Positions 27,142 through 34,676 of a stretch of DNA of 64,000 nt are shown one piece after another (the first letter of the stretch is position 1; every line of letters begins with the position of its first letter). The DNA comes from Phycisphaeraceae bacterium. Lineage in GTDB: Bacteria > Planctomycetota > Phycisphaerae > Phycisphaerales > UBA1924. The DNA lies in contig JAHBXF010000001.1 in the NCBI GenBank assembly GCA_019636615.1, forward strand, positions 1,116,001 through 1,180,000, given 5' to 3'. The notes beneath the pieces are model-generated. The model ran no database searches. It saw nothing but the letters and a program-made list of their open reading frames with translations, and was not told where the DNA came from. The translations under genes were made by a program, and so were the position numbers.

Positions 27142-28656
27142 TCACCTTCCCGCCACGCGCACGTGCGAGAGTTTGAGCATGCGCGCGAGGAAGGGCGCGG
27201 TCTGGCGGATGGCGGTCTGCGGGTCGGCCCGCATCGACTTCGCCAGGGCGAGGATGTGTTCGCGCGCGGGCGCGTCGGGCCGGAGCGCGGCGAGGATCTG
27301 GGTGGTGAGGCCGTCGAGGCCCACGGCGAACTCGAACCCCGCCGTTTCCCGCAAGAGAGACTGGCGGGGTTTCCACGCGCCTTGGTCGAGGGCGAGGCGC
27401 TGGGCGAGTTCCGCGGCGGGGCTGAGTTCGAGGCGCAGGTCGAGCACGGCTTCTTCGGTGGGGAGTGATCGAAGCGTGGTCTCGGCGTCGAAGAGGCTTT
27501 GCGCCTGCGAAGAGGCGTGCCCGGTGTAGTTGTCCATCGAGAGAGAATCGGTGCGCGACCAGTTAGGCCCGCCCGCGGCACGCCGGCGCAGATAGACCAC
27601 GCCCAGGCTGATGGCGCCGATGTTGAGGCGTTTGTAATAGTCGAGCCAGTGTTCGAGGCTGTTGCCGGCGGCGGTCATGGCGGCCTGGCCGTTGCCGGCG
27701 GCGGTTTCGCGCAGCCACTGGCGGGCGTAGGTCTCGGGGCTGTCGGTCTTGAGGCGAACGATCCAGGCGTCGACGCCGCGCCCGTTGATCCACGAGAGGG
27801 GGCGCGCGAAGGGCTCGTCGGGCGAGGGGTGGTGCCAGTTGCAGAGGATGGTGGCATAGCCGCCGTCGCGCAGGAACTCTGGGGCGGTGGAGATGAGGTC
27901 TTGCACGAAGCGGTCGCCCTCCCATCGTCCGCCGATGGCGGCCAGGTCGTGGGGCGGGGCGATGACAAAGGGCGGGTTGCTCACGAGCAGGTCGAAGGTG
28001 CCGCGCTCTTCGGCGACGGGCTCGAAGAAACTGCCGTGCCGCAGCCGCACGTTGTCGATGGCGTTGAGCCGCAGAGAGACGGCGGCGAAGTCGAGGGCGT
28101 GCCGGTTGATGTCGGTGCCGATGACCTCGGCGGCGTGCTCGGCGGCGCACATGGCCTGAAAGCCCTGCCCGGTGCCGATGTCGAGCACGCGCTCACCCGC
28201 GCGGCGGACGGTGAAGCCCGCGAGCATGGTGGTGGCCAGCCCCACACCCAGCACATAGTCCTCCTGCATGGGCATGCCCGTGGCCCATGATTCAAAGTCG
28301 CGCAGGCACAGGCGGTTGGCGATGGGCACGACGGCGCCCACGGAGCGAATGGTGTCGCCCTCGGCGCGCAGCAGCCCTGCGGCGATCAGGGGCTCGCACC
28401 CCAGCGGCGCGAGGAGGGACTCGGCCTGGGCGCGCGGCAGCGGCTGCGCGGCATAAAAGAGGCGGGCGAGCAGGTTGGGCGGGGTGGGCTCGGCGAGCGC
28501 AGCGCGGATGGCCTCGGGGTCAACATTGGAGCCCATGGGGGCGAGGCGCGCGAGTTTGGGCACGGCCTCGGTCATGTAGCCGGCGTCGGAGAGGATGCGG
28601 CGGAGATCGGCGGGCGTGCCGGTGTAGGGCTCTGGGCTTGGCGCTGGTTGGGACAT
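27142..28656 (-). CDS. Class I SAM-dependent methyltransferase (NPPF type)
   Basis: The 504-residue protein has an N-terminal helical region of about 150 residues, then a Rossmann methyltransferase domain. The SAM motif is VLDIGTGQGFQA (residues 157-168), the acidic loop is GTDINRHALDFA, and the catalytic NPPF is at 227-230 in LLVSNPPFV. NPPF/NPPY marks enzymes that methylate an exocyclic or amide nitrogen (N6-adenine, N2-guanine or protein glutamine). The domain plan resembles RlmG/RsmC- and PrmC-related enzymes, so rRNA or release-factor methylation is possible, but the substrate is not determined. GGAGAG upstream supports ATG at 28656. An open frame continues upstream to 29151 across a G-rich minisatellite and is not coding. 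Confidence 0.83.
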   Translation of the reverse strand: MSQPAPSPEPYTGTPADLRRILSDAGYMTEAVPKLARLAPMGSNVDPEAIRAALAEPTPPNLLARLFYAAQPLPRAQAESLLAPLGCEPLIAAGLLRAEGDTIRSVGAVVPIANRLCLRDFESWATGMPMQEDYVLGVGLATTMLAGFTVRRAGERVLDIGTGQGFQAMCAAEHAAEVIGTDINRHALDFAAVSLRLNAIDNVRLRHGSFFEPVAEERGTFDLLVSNPPFVIAPPHDLAAIGGRWEGDRFVQDLISTAPEFLRDGGYATILCNWHHPSPDEPFARPLSWINGRGVDAWIVRLKTDSPETYARQWLRETAAGNGQAAMTAAGNSLEHWLDYYKRLNIGAISLGVVYLRRRAAGGPNWSRTDSLSMDNYTGHASSQAQSLFDAETTLRSLPTEEAVLDLRLELSPAAELAQRLALDQGAWKPRQSLLRETAGFEFAVGLDGLTTQILAALRPDAPAREHILALAKSMRADPQTAIRQTAPFLARMLKLSHVRVAGR

Positions 28657-29030
28657 CGTGCGTCTCTCCGGAGGTTTGGGGAATCGGGGGCAGCGTAGCG
28701 GGGGAGGGGGGTGATCGCATTGCCCGATTCCCGATGCACTCCAGACGACTATCCAATGCTGCGAGGGGGTTGGAGCAGAAGTCGGCATCGAAACGGATAG
28801 TGCGATCGCCCTGGGGGGACGGTTGAGCGGGTGGTGGGAGGGTGGGAGGCGAAACACAGGCCTCTGAGTCGAACAGCCCGGCAGTTGTCGTTCAGGAGAA
28901 GGCAGAGCGTGGAGTGTGGAAGCGCGGGGGTGCGATGGTGCGATGGTGCGCGGGTGCGCGGGGGTCCGAGGGTGCGGGGGGCGCGAGCGGGGGTGCGTGT
29001 ACGTGGGTGGGTGTTGGTTGAGCGGGTGGT
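28657..29030. other. Gap upstream of methyltransferase
   Basis: No gene is supported here. The stretch upstream of the methyltransferase is mixed sequence up to about 28910. It then becomes G-rich and increasingly repetitive, with variants of GGTGCG leading into the 10-bp minisatellite that begins at 29031. Confidence 0.4.
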
Positions 29031-29130
29031 GCGTGGGGGTGCGTGGGGGTGCGTGGGGGTGCGTGGGGGTGCGCGGGGGTGCGCGGGAGTACGAGGGGGA
29101 GCGTGGGGGTGCGCGGGGGTGGGGGGGCGT
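29031..29130. repeat. G-rich 10-bp minisatellite
   Basis: About nine tandem copies of GCGTGGGGGT, with variants GCGCGGGGGT, GCGCGGGAGT and ACGAGGGGGA, run head to tail at exactly 10-base spacing. Looser related sequence extends back to about 28925. Regular G5 tracts give strong G-quadruplex potential on the plus strand. The array directly precedes the REP-like hairpins and the Rhs fragment. Confidence 0.85.
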
Positions 29131-29176
29131 GTGCTGGCAGGGCGATCGCATGAACCGTTTTCTATGCCGCCCTGGA

Positions 29177-29297
29177 GCCCGCTTCAGCGGGCATACCCAT
29201 TTCGGGCTGACGCCTGAGCGGTGGAACTAGGCCGCCCATTCATCTCTTCAGCCCGTTTCAACGGGCTTGTCTTCTATCTGGCCCGCAAGAGCGGGCC
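29177..29297. repeat. Three REP-like hairpins
   Basis: Three perfect short inverted repeats lie in a row: GCCCGCT-TC-AGCGGGC (29177-29192), AGCCCGTT-TC-AACGGGCT (29250-29267) and GGCCCGC-AAGA-GCGGGCC (29280-29297). The shared core GCCCGYT/ARCGGGC with a short loop identifies a REP/extragenic palindrome family. A fourth member is at 34490. They mark the boundary where the truncated Rhs fragment begins. Confidence 0.75.
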
Positions 29298-29360
29298 GAC
29301 GATGCGCTCAATGGGTCTACCCCCCGATCTGCCGCGCCTCTTCTGTTGGGCGCCGCGCGT

Positions 29361-29837
29361 ATGGCGCTTCGCCATGCCGCGCGGAAGGCGTGGTGGATGC
29401 TGGTGGACGGCGGGGGCGATGTCGTCGCCATGTGTGAGAAGATCGCCAGCGGGGGCAGCGCGTACGCGGCGGTCTCTGCCCAGTGGACGTACGACGCCTA
29501 CGGGGCGGTGATCGACGAGGATGTCTTCGACGCGGCGTCCCCGGTGAACCGGGCCGGGCACAAGGGCCTCTTCGCCGACCGGCTGGATGTGGGCGTGGTG
29601 GATGAGTGGGGGCACGAGAACTGCCGGCTCATCCCCGGAGCGGAACTGGCCTTCTACAACCGCAACCGCACGTATTCGCCGTACCTGGGGAGGTTCCTGC
29701 AGAGCGACCCGAACGCGACGGGGGTTGCAATCTGCGTTTCCTCCGCATATTACGGGTCACGTGCGGAATATGTACCTTCCGGATTCATGGTTGGCGAATT
29801 GTACCGCGATGGGCCTGGCCTGCCCCCCGAAACCTGA
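29361..29837 (+). pseudogene. Truncated Rhs-repeat core, interrupted by IS3-family element
   Basis: The frame encodes the C-terminal part of an Rhs/YD-repeat core. LVDGGGDVVAMC, then AQWTYDAYGAVIDED, HKGLFADRLDVG and YNRNRTYSPYLGRFLQSDPN are the hallmark segments closing the Rhs shell before the variable toxin. Everything N-terminal to this (normally more than 1000 residues) is missing; REP hairpins and a G-rich repeat take its place. The true Rhs sequence ends at 29815 with ELYRDGP. The remaining codons to the stop at 29837 lie inside the inserted element. The lost continuation is found at 46046 reading down the minus strand, where NIYQYLRSNP follows in phase once the IS target duplication GGCC is counted once. 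Confidence 0.85.
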
Positions 29838-29893
29838 TCCACCAACTATGAGAGTCCCGAGGGCCGCCGGTCGCGCCCAGGAGACTCTCGAAG

Positions 29894-30205
29894 ATGAAGC
29901 GGACAAGACACTCGGCGGAACAGATCGTGAAGAAGCTGCGGGAGGCGGACGCGATGCTCGCGGCGGGCAAGAGCGTGGCGCAGGTGGTGCAGGCTCTGGG
30001 GGTCAGCGAGCAGACCTACGCCCGATGGCGGAACCAGTACGGCGGGATGCAGGCCGATGAGGCGCGGCGGCTGAAGGATCTGGAACTCGAGAACGCGCGG
30101 CTCAAGCGGCTGGTGGCCGAGCAGGCGATCGACATCTCGATCCTCAAGGAGGCCAACGACTACCTGGGAAAGCCGCGAGCCCCTCGCGGAGGAGGGGCGT
30201 CGTGA
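29894..30205 (+). CDS. IS3-family transposase OrfA (copy 1)
   Basis: The 103-residue protein has a helix-turn-helix of the transposase_8 type (SAEQIVKKLREADAMLAAGK ... VVQALGVSEQTYARWRNQYG) and a leucine-zipper-like C-terminus (LKDLELENARLKRLVAEQ). It binds the element ends and partners OrfB. Its stop overlaps the OrfB start as GTGA at 30202-30205. Confidence 0.95.
   Translation: MKRTRHSAEQIVKKLREADAMLAAGKSVAQVVQALGVSEQTYARWRNQYGGMQADEARRLKDLELENARLKRLVAEQAIDISILKEANDYLGKPRAPRGGGAS
30179..30198 (+). promoter_or_regulatory. Hairpin masking the orfB ribosome binding site
   Basis: GCCCCTC (30179-30185) pairs perfectly with GAGGGGC (30192-30198) around the loop GCGGAG. The stem and loop contain GGAGGAGGGG, the only Shine-Dalgarno sequence for the orfB GTG at 30202. 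Ribosomes finishing orfA would open the hairpin, so OrfB synthesis should depend on OrfA translation. This is inferred from structure. The other IS copy has the same sequence. Confidence 0.55.
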
Positions 30206-31110
30206 CGCACGTACAGAATCAACTGCATCGGTCGCAGCGGCGCGTGTGCCGCGTGCTCGGCCAGGCGCGATCGACCCAGCGGTACAAGGCTGTGCCCAGA
30301 GACGATGATGCGCGTCTGGTGCAGCGGATGCACGAGCTGGTCCGTCGGCATCCTCGGCGTGGCTACCGGATGATGTGCGGGATGCTGCGGCTCGAAGGGT
30401 TCCGCGTGAACTTCAAGCGTGTGCACCGGCTGTGGCGTCGTGAGGGCTTCAGAGTGCCCCAGAAGCAGCACAAACGCAGGCGTCTGGGCCACTCGGAGAA
30501 CGGCATCGTGCGGCGTCGGGCCGAGCACAAGGACCATGTGTGGTGCGTGGACTTCATCTATGACCGGGATGAGCGTGACCGTCAGCTCAAGTGCTTGAGC
30601 GTGATCGATGAGTTCACACGGGAGTGCCTGGCGCTGGAGGTGGACCGGTGCATCACCGGCGCGGACGTTGTTGATGTGCTGACGGAGTTGATGACCATCC
30701 GCGGGGTGCCGGTGCACATCCGCAGCGACAACGGGCCGGAGTTCGTGGCCAAGGCCCTCAGGCGGATGGCCGAGATCACGGGCATAGAGAACCTGTACAT
30801 CGCGCCCGGGAGCCCGTGGGAGAACGGGTACGCCGAGAGCTTCCACTCGCGGCTGCGGGATGAACTGCTCAACGCTGAAGAGTTCGCGGATGTGCGGGAG
30901 GCCAAGGCGCTGGCCGCGGCGTGGAAGAACGAGTACAACCATCGTCGGCCGCACTCGTCGCTGGGGTATGTCCCGCCGGCGGTGTACGCGGCGAATCTTG
31001 AGAGGGGAGACGAGGCCCCTCTCCCCTCTCAAACTCACCCCTCTACCCCCCACGAGACGGATTCGTTCATGATCGAGGCGATGGCCGGTACAATCAACCG
31101 ACTCTCATAG
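30202..31110 (+). CDS. IS3-family transposase OrfB, DDE integrase core (copy 1)
   Basis: The 302-residue protein carries an HTH_21 region (RHPRRGYRMMCGMLRLEG) and an rve integrase core. The DDE triad is visible as VWCVDFIYD, RSDNGPEF and ENGYAESFHSRLRDE. It catalyses cut-and-join steps of transposition, usually as part of an OrfAB product. GTG at 30202 overlaps the orfA stop by four bases. A 13-bp perfect inverted repeat (TTGAGAGGGGAGA, 30998-31010 and 31020-31032) lies inside its last codons. Confidence 0.95.
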   Translation: MTHVQNQLHRSQRRVCRVLGQARSTQRYKAVPRDDDARLVQRMHELVRRHPRRGYRMMCGMLRLEGFRVNFKRVHRLWRREGFRVPQKQHKRRRLGHSENGIVRRRAEHKDHVWCVDFIYDRDERDRQLKCLSVIDEFTRECLALEVDRCITGADVVDVLTELMTIRGVPVHIRSDNGPEFVAKALRRMAEITGIENLYIAPGSPWENGYAESFHSRLRDELLNAEEFADVREAKALAAAWKNEYNHRRPHSSLGYVPPAVYAANLERGDEAPLPSQTHPSTPHETDSFMIEAMAGTINRLS

Positions 31111-31311
31111 GACCTGGTACAGAAAGTGGGGGCAGGTCACCACCCGATCACTTGCTACGTTTGAACCCGCGTAATTTCCAAGATAAATTACTTAAGTGCG
31201 CTGTGATTAACGGACGGCAACCGTCTATATGGCTGAGGCAAGCGATTGTCGCAAGCCCACGTCGCTAAGGTCGCCGGCTCTATCCCTACCCGGCTCAACC
31301 CGGAGCACAGT

Positions 31312-31674
31312 ATGAAGAAGTTGATGTCAATCGTCTTGGCCGCCAGCGCCATTTCGCTGGCCGTTCCCAACGCGGCGCATGCGTTCACGCACACCGTCAA
31401 CTGCGTCAATGAGACCACGTACGGTCCTGCCAAGGTCGCGGAAATGCGCGGCCGTTTCACGCTGGCCCGCGGCGAGACCCTCGTTCAGATTCGCGTCAAC
31501 GCGCTTGACGCCAATGGTCGCGTGGTTTCCTCGGCTCAGGGCATATTCAACACCAGGCGCGGCACCTGGCGCGGGGGCGTCGGCGATTTCCGCATGGTGC
31601 ATTACCACGCCACCTTCACTGTGCGTACGCCGACTGGGACACGCACATTCACGACGCGGACGTACCACTGGTAA
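31312..31674 (+). CDS. Small secreted protein, unknown function
   Basis: The 120-residue product has a clear Sec signal peptide (MKKLMSIVLAASAISLAVPN, cleavage after AHA). The mature domain of about 96 residues is beta-rich, with RGETLVQIRVNALDANGRVV and a Thr/Arg-rich end (TFTTRTYHW). GGAG upstream of the ATG and a rho-independent terminator 40 bases after the stop show a self-contained, expressed unit. Base composition is less GC-rich than the backbone, consistent with acquired DNA. The family is not recognised. Confidence 0.75.
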   Translation: MKKLMSIVLAASAISLAVPNAAHAFTHTVNCVNETTYGPAKVAEMRGRFTLARGETLVQIRVNALDANGRVVSSAQGIFNTRRGTWRGGVGDFRMVHYHATFTVRTPTGTRTFTTRTYHW

Positions 31675-31715
31675 ACCGCTCCGCCCTTGCTTTCTCCTTT
31701 TTTTTCAGCAGGCTA

Positions 31716-31752
31716 CCCCCGACGCTCCTCGCGAGCGCCGGGGGTTGTTTTT
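31716..31752 (+). terminator. Rho-independent terminator after small secreted protein
   Basis: CCCCCG-A-CGCTC pairs with GAGCG-C-CGGGGG around the loop CTCGC, with one A-C mismatch, followed by TTGTTTTT. It lies about 40 bases after the stop at 31674. Confidence 0.85.
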
Positions 31753-32071
31753 GCAGGGCATAGTTAAGATCATGCCTCTTTTCGAACCGCGACCGCTGCC
31801 AGGCGTCTGACGCCGATCTCTTGGCATTCAACCATCTCGCCGTAGAGACGTGGAGATCCTGCCTCGGGGTGCTAACCTGCGCGCCACGGTGTGCCGGAAT
31901 GTTGCACACAACACGGCCCAGTCCCGCAGCATGTTCACGTCGGTGAACTTCTTGGCAGCCAAAGGCCCGATCTGGGGCGGCATGGCCTGCTATGACAACT
32001 ACCGACAGATCAAGAATTACTGTCGCTACGCGATTGAATCTATCCACAGCAGGCGGATGATGTGCGCTCCT
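31753..32071. other. Gap with no supported gene
   Basis: About 320 bases of lower-GC DNA. A 93-codon open frame starts with GTG at 31850 and ends at 32131, containing VNFLAAKGPIWGGMACYDNY. It has no ribosome binding site and runs through the minus-strand terminator, so I do not call it. Confidence 0.4.
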
Positions 32072-32113
32072 TGTAAAAACAAACACACCCGGCGTGAAAA
32101 CGTTCACGTCGGG
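32072..32113 (-). terminator. Rho-independent terminator of the 96-residue minus-strand gene
   Basis: On the minus strand CCCGACGTGAA pairs with TTCACGCCGGG around CGTT (32088-32113), followed by GTGTGTTTGTTTTTAC. It lies 32 bases after the stop of the gene at 32146-32436. Confidence 0.75.
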
Positions 32114-32145
32114 CGTTGCCGCCTGCCCTAGAGTGCACTATCGCG

Positions 32146-32436
32146 TCAGGCCGGTGGGGACGGCGAACCGCCGTCGGGCGACCGCACCCATATCACTGTG
32201 TTGTCGCCGATCGGCTGTCGGGTCCAGCCCTTCTCGAAAAGGTTGCGCACAACATCTGGCAGGAATCCGTCAGGAAACGGCTGCGCGGGCGAGGGGGTAC
32301 CCGGCGGGTTGGCGGTCGCAGCAAGCACCACACCGTTGGTACCGCCCGTGGTTGAGGGCGGCAGAGTGCGGCTAGCGCTGCCGTTGGTGGACGTGGTAGG
32401 CTGATGAAACTTGGTTCGAGACACGAAAAACAGCAT
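32146..32436 (-). CDS. Small hypothetical protein
   Basis: The 96-residue protein starts MLFFVSRTKFHQPTTSTNGS. It has a Ser/Thr/Pro/Gly-rich middle and a more structured C-terminal part, DGFLPDVVRNLFEKGWTRQP followed by IGDNTVIWVRSPDGG. AAGGAG seven bases before the ATG is an excellent ribosome binding site, and a terminator follows the stop, so the gene is credible despite its size. An open frame upstream to 32733 is not needed. It is divergent from the decapeptide-repeat gene, with a 211-base shared promoter region of low GC. The function is unknown. Confidence 0.65.
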   Translation of the reverse strand: MLFFVSRTKFHQPTTSTNGSASRTLPPSTTGGTNGVVLAATANPPGTPSPAQPFPDGFLPDVVRNLFEKGWTRQPIGDNTVIWVRSPDGGSPSPPA

Positions 32437-32647
32437 GGTGGGCTCCTTCGCCGTTGGACCACGGGCCTTGGCTAAAGGAAAGACGACGCAGCGTTGATTG
32501 CCACAGCGCGGACAAAGAAAATGGTGTTGGGAAGTAATTTGAAATTTTCTTCGTGAACGCGCTGTGGTGGATGCGGCACGTTCGTCTTTCTTGATGAAGC
32601 CCGCGACTGTCGCGGACAAATCGAGGACCTGTATAAGGAATGAAGCA

Positions 32648-33046
32648 ATGAAGACCGCAAGTGAAGTACTGAACCTCTCCGGCGCACACCAAACCTCTGC
32701 TCGGGTCACGACAGAAGGCAAGACACCGAACAAGACGACTCTTCAGACCGGCACGACCCCGCTAGCCACTGGCAACACCGGCACGACCCCGCTGGCCACT
32801 GGCAACACCGGCACGACCCCGCTGGCCACTGGCAACACCGGCACGACCCCGCTGGCCACTGGCAACGCCGGCACGACCCCGCTGGCCACTGGCAACACCG
32901 GCACGACCCCGCTGGCCACTGGCAACACCGGCACGACCCCGCTGGCCACTGGCAACACCGGCACGACCCCGCTGGCCACTGGCAACACCGGCACGACCCC
33001 GCTGGCCACTGGCACCGACGCCACGACCGCCACGCCGACCCACTAA
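32648..33046 (+). CDS. Decapeptide-repeat protein (GTTPLATGNT repeats)
   Basis: The 132-residue product has a 34-residue head (MKTASEVLNLSGAHQTSARV...), then nine copies of GTTPLATGNT (one ending NA, the last ending TD), and a short Thr-rich tail. It has no signal peptide or membrane segment. AAGGAA upstream of ATG 32648 is a fair ribosome binding site. Regular Thr/Gly repeats of this kind can form beta-helical or disordered rods; nothing shows which. The following gene begins MSRFNLSGHAVLNG, and both heads share NLSG. The three plus-strand genes from here to the sigma factor may be one unit. Confidence 0.6.
   Translation: MKTASEVLNLSGAHQTSARVTTEGKTPNKTTLQTGTTPLATGNTGTTPLATGNTGTTPLATGNTGTTPLATGNAGTTPLATGNTGTTPLATGNTGTTPLATGNTGTTPLATGNTGTTPLATGTDATTATPTH
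32750..33019. repeat. 30-bp coding tandem repeat, nine copies
   Basis: Nine head-to-tail copies of a 30-base unit beginning GGCACGACCCCGCTGGCCAC are nearly identical at the DNA level; differences are CTAGCC in copy 1 and GCC for ACC in copy 4. Because the unit is a multiple of three and lacks stops, several frames on both strands stay open. Near-identity implies recent expansion by slippage or unequal exchange. Confidence 0.95.
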
Positions 33047-33200
33047 TCCTCTTGACAGTCCCCGGAGCACGCCGATCAGAAGGGAGATATCCTGATGACC
33101 CACGGTGGTGAGGCCGTCCGCGTTGGACGGCTCTCGCCATGGGCGTCAGGATGGGCCGCGAACCGGTCCGGCCTCCCAGTGGGCATCCGAGGGCAATCGA

Positions 33201-33656
33201 ATGAGCAGATTCAACCTGTCCGGACACGCCGTTCTTAACGGCGCAGCCCATGATGATCCGCCGTCGCCAAAGCAGTGCGGCGGCCAGACGAAAGGAGGCC
33301 AAGATGGAAATCCGCCGACCAAGAACGCCAAGCTGTCCGGTGTGTCCCTGACACTGGACCAGGCAAAGGAAAAACTCGAATTGATCTTCAGCAAGACTCC
33401 GCTGTTGAAGCCCACCAAGAAGCAGCGCGAGAACATGACCAGCGAGGTTCTCAAACTTATCAACAATCCGGAACTCCCACCAAACGATCGATTGACACTC
33501 AAGCAGCTTCGAGAGCAATTTCAAGCGGACCGCATGAAGAAAGTAGCGAAATTGAAGGAGGAGCTTTGGAACGCTGTCAAGATGGGTACCGCGGACATGG
33601 TGGTGGAAGCGAAGCCATCGCCGCGGAAGCAACATCCTGCAGTGAACCACAAGTAA
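33201..33656 (+). CDS. Hypothetical helical protein
   Basis: The 151-residue product starts MSRFNLSGHAVLNGAAHDDP. It has a Gly/Lys-rich linker and then a predicted helical part with LTLDQAKEKLELIFSKTPLL and LTLKQLREQFQADRMKKVAK. The C-terminus is basic. GAGG upstream of the ATG is acceptable. It lies between the decapeptide-repeat gene and the sigma-factor gene. Its position just before a sigma factor makes a regulatory partner conceivable, but no anti-sigma motif is seen. Confidence 0.55.
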   Translation: MSRFNLSGHAVLNGAAHDDPPSPKQCGGQTKGGQDGNPPTKNAKLSGVSLTLDQAKEKLELIFSKTPLLKPTKKQRENMTSEVLKLINNPELPPNDRLTLKQLREQFQADRMKKVAKLKEELWNAVKMGTADMVVEAKPSPRKQHPAVNHK

Positions 33657-33748
33657 TCGACACCGGCACGCTGGCGGCTGGGGTAGGGGCGCAAGAGAGG
33701 CCTGCCCCAGCCGCCGCCGGACAGACCACCAACACTTCTACAGCCCTC

Positions 33749-34273
33749 ATGCCGCCCGGTTGGCCTAGCCAAGATCATCCTGCATTTTGGGTTATGCTCA
33801 ATCAGGAGTATGGCCCATGGATACGCAGCATGGCTAAAAGAATGCTTAAGGACGACGACCTCGCTGATGATCTCACGCAAATCGTCCAGATGGAGGTCTT
33901 TGAAAGGATCCAAGAGTTTCGTGGCGAGAATGAACGCTCGTTCCCAGCCTGGGTGAAGCGAATTGCGTATAGCCGTATAACCGATGAACGCCGCCGACGA
34001 AAAGGCCCCTGGTGCGCTGTAACCGATGGCCGGGTTTTCGAGCTGCTGCCGTCCAATGGCATTGGCCGCAATCAAGAAGATTTTGACGACCTGATTGCCG
34101 TAATATTGCAACTCAAATCAGACCAGCGCATACTGCTGTACTGGCTGTTTGTGTTGGGAGAGACCCAGGAGCAGATCGGCGAGCGTCTAGGGATTTCGCA
34201 ACAGTCTGCGCACAATCGGATCAAACGGGTCATCGGCGAGGTGCACAGTCGCATGAGCCGGTGCACGCGATAA
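33749..34273 (+). CDS. ECF-type RNA polymerase sigma factor
   Basis: The 174-residue protein has sigma region 2 (DDLADDLTQIVQMEVFERIQ, then FPAWVKRIAYSRITDERRRR) and a region 4 helix-turn-helix (ETQEQIGERLGISQQSAHNR followed by IKRVIGEV). This is the two-domain plan of ECF sigma factors, which direct RNA polymerase to stress or accessory promoters. The start at 33749 (MPPGWPSQDHP) is preferred over the long upstream extension, which overlaps the previous gene in another frame. No membrane anti-sigma gene is adjacent. Its place among accessory genes suggests it controls an island function. Confidence 0.85.
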   Translation: MPPGWPSQDHPAFWVMLNQEYGPWIRSMAKRMLKDDDLADDLTQIVQMEVFERIQEFRGENERSFPAWVKRIAYSRITDERRRRKGPWCAVTDGRVFELLPSNGIGRNQEDFDDLIAVILQLKSDQRILLYWLFVLGETQEQIGERLGISQQSAHNRIKRVIGEVHSRMSRCTR

Positions 34274-34676
34274 CCCCTCCAAAGGCAACGTCATGCGGCA
34301 GCAAGACAAGCTGCGCGAGTCCCCCTGCCCTTGTCGCTGATTTACGGGCACCGCGGGCTCGTGGCGTTCATCGGCTCGTTTGGGGGGTGCGCCGGGTGAT
34401 TGAGTCGATCTAACCTGCTACCCCCAATCTAATCCATCGACTCTGAAGCAATCCACCACCGCCTGTAGGCGTGGCCTGGAAGCAAGCAAGCCCGCTGGAG
34501 CGGGCAGGGGGCAATCCACGAGGTGATGCCTGCGCGGCGTGCCCAAGCCACACCGCGGCACCAAATAGGACCGAGCCGGTATGCGTTGCATCACCCGTCC
34601 GAGGTCCCCTCCCTATTGTTTCAAGAACGTCAGGGGCAAAGAGGCAGACCCCCTCCGATACATCGGATCACGTCGC
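34274..34676. other. Gap between sigma factor and AbiU2-like gene, with one REP-like hairpin
   Basis: No gene is supported in these 403 bases. A perfect hairpin GCCCGCT-GG-AGCGGGC at 34490-34505 matches the REP-like family seen at 29177-29297. Low-complexity AAGCAAGCAAG precedes it. Confidence 0.6.

Larger units (their letters stand above)
29816..31139 (+). mobile_element. IS3-family insertion sequence (IS407-like), copy 1
   Basis: The 1324-base element is bounded by imperfect inverted repeats: left TGGCCTGCCCCC, right (read inward) TGACCTGCCCCC. It encodes overlapping OrfA and OrfB of IS3 type. The end sequence and a 4-base target duplication, deduced by comparison with copy 2, fit the IS407 subgroup. 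The immediate flanks of this copy, GGCC on the left and CCAC on the right, do not match each other. They match the flanks of copy 2 after inversion of the intervening DNA. Both copies have the same length and encode identical proteins, so the insertions are recent. Confidence 0.93.

Noticed and set aside
28657..29151. N-terminal extension of the methyltransferase through the G-rich repeat
   Set aside because: The extension is Pro/His/Thr low complexity produced by the minisatellite. ATG 28656 has a good ribosome binding site and the expected N-terminus.
29816..31139. A simple target duplication around IS copy 1 alone
   Set aside because: The immediate flanks (GGCC and CCAC) do not match; duplications appear only after exchanging flanks with copy 2.
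31230..31311. A tRNA-like stretch before the small secreted protein
   Set aside because: The T-arm-like segment GCCGGCTCTATCCC and the reverse translation GIEPATLATWACDN recall a tRNA, but no closed acceptor stem or proper T loop can be formed. At most it is a tRNA relic.
31850..32131. A 93-codon plus-strand frame
   Set aside because: It has a GTG start without ribosome binding site, runs through a terminator of the opposite strand, and has no recognisable motif.
32750..33019. A CRISPR array
   Set aside because: The 30-base units are directly contiguous without spacers and encode a regular decapeptide; there are no cas genes.
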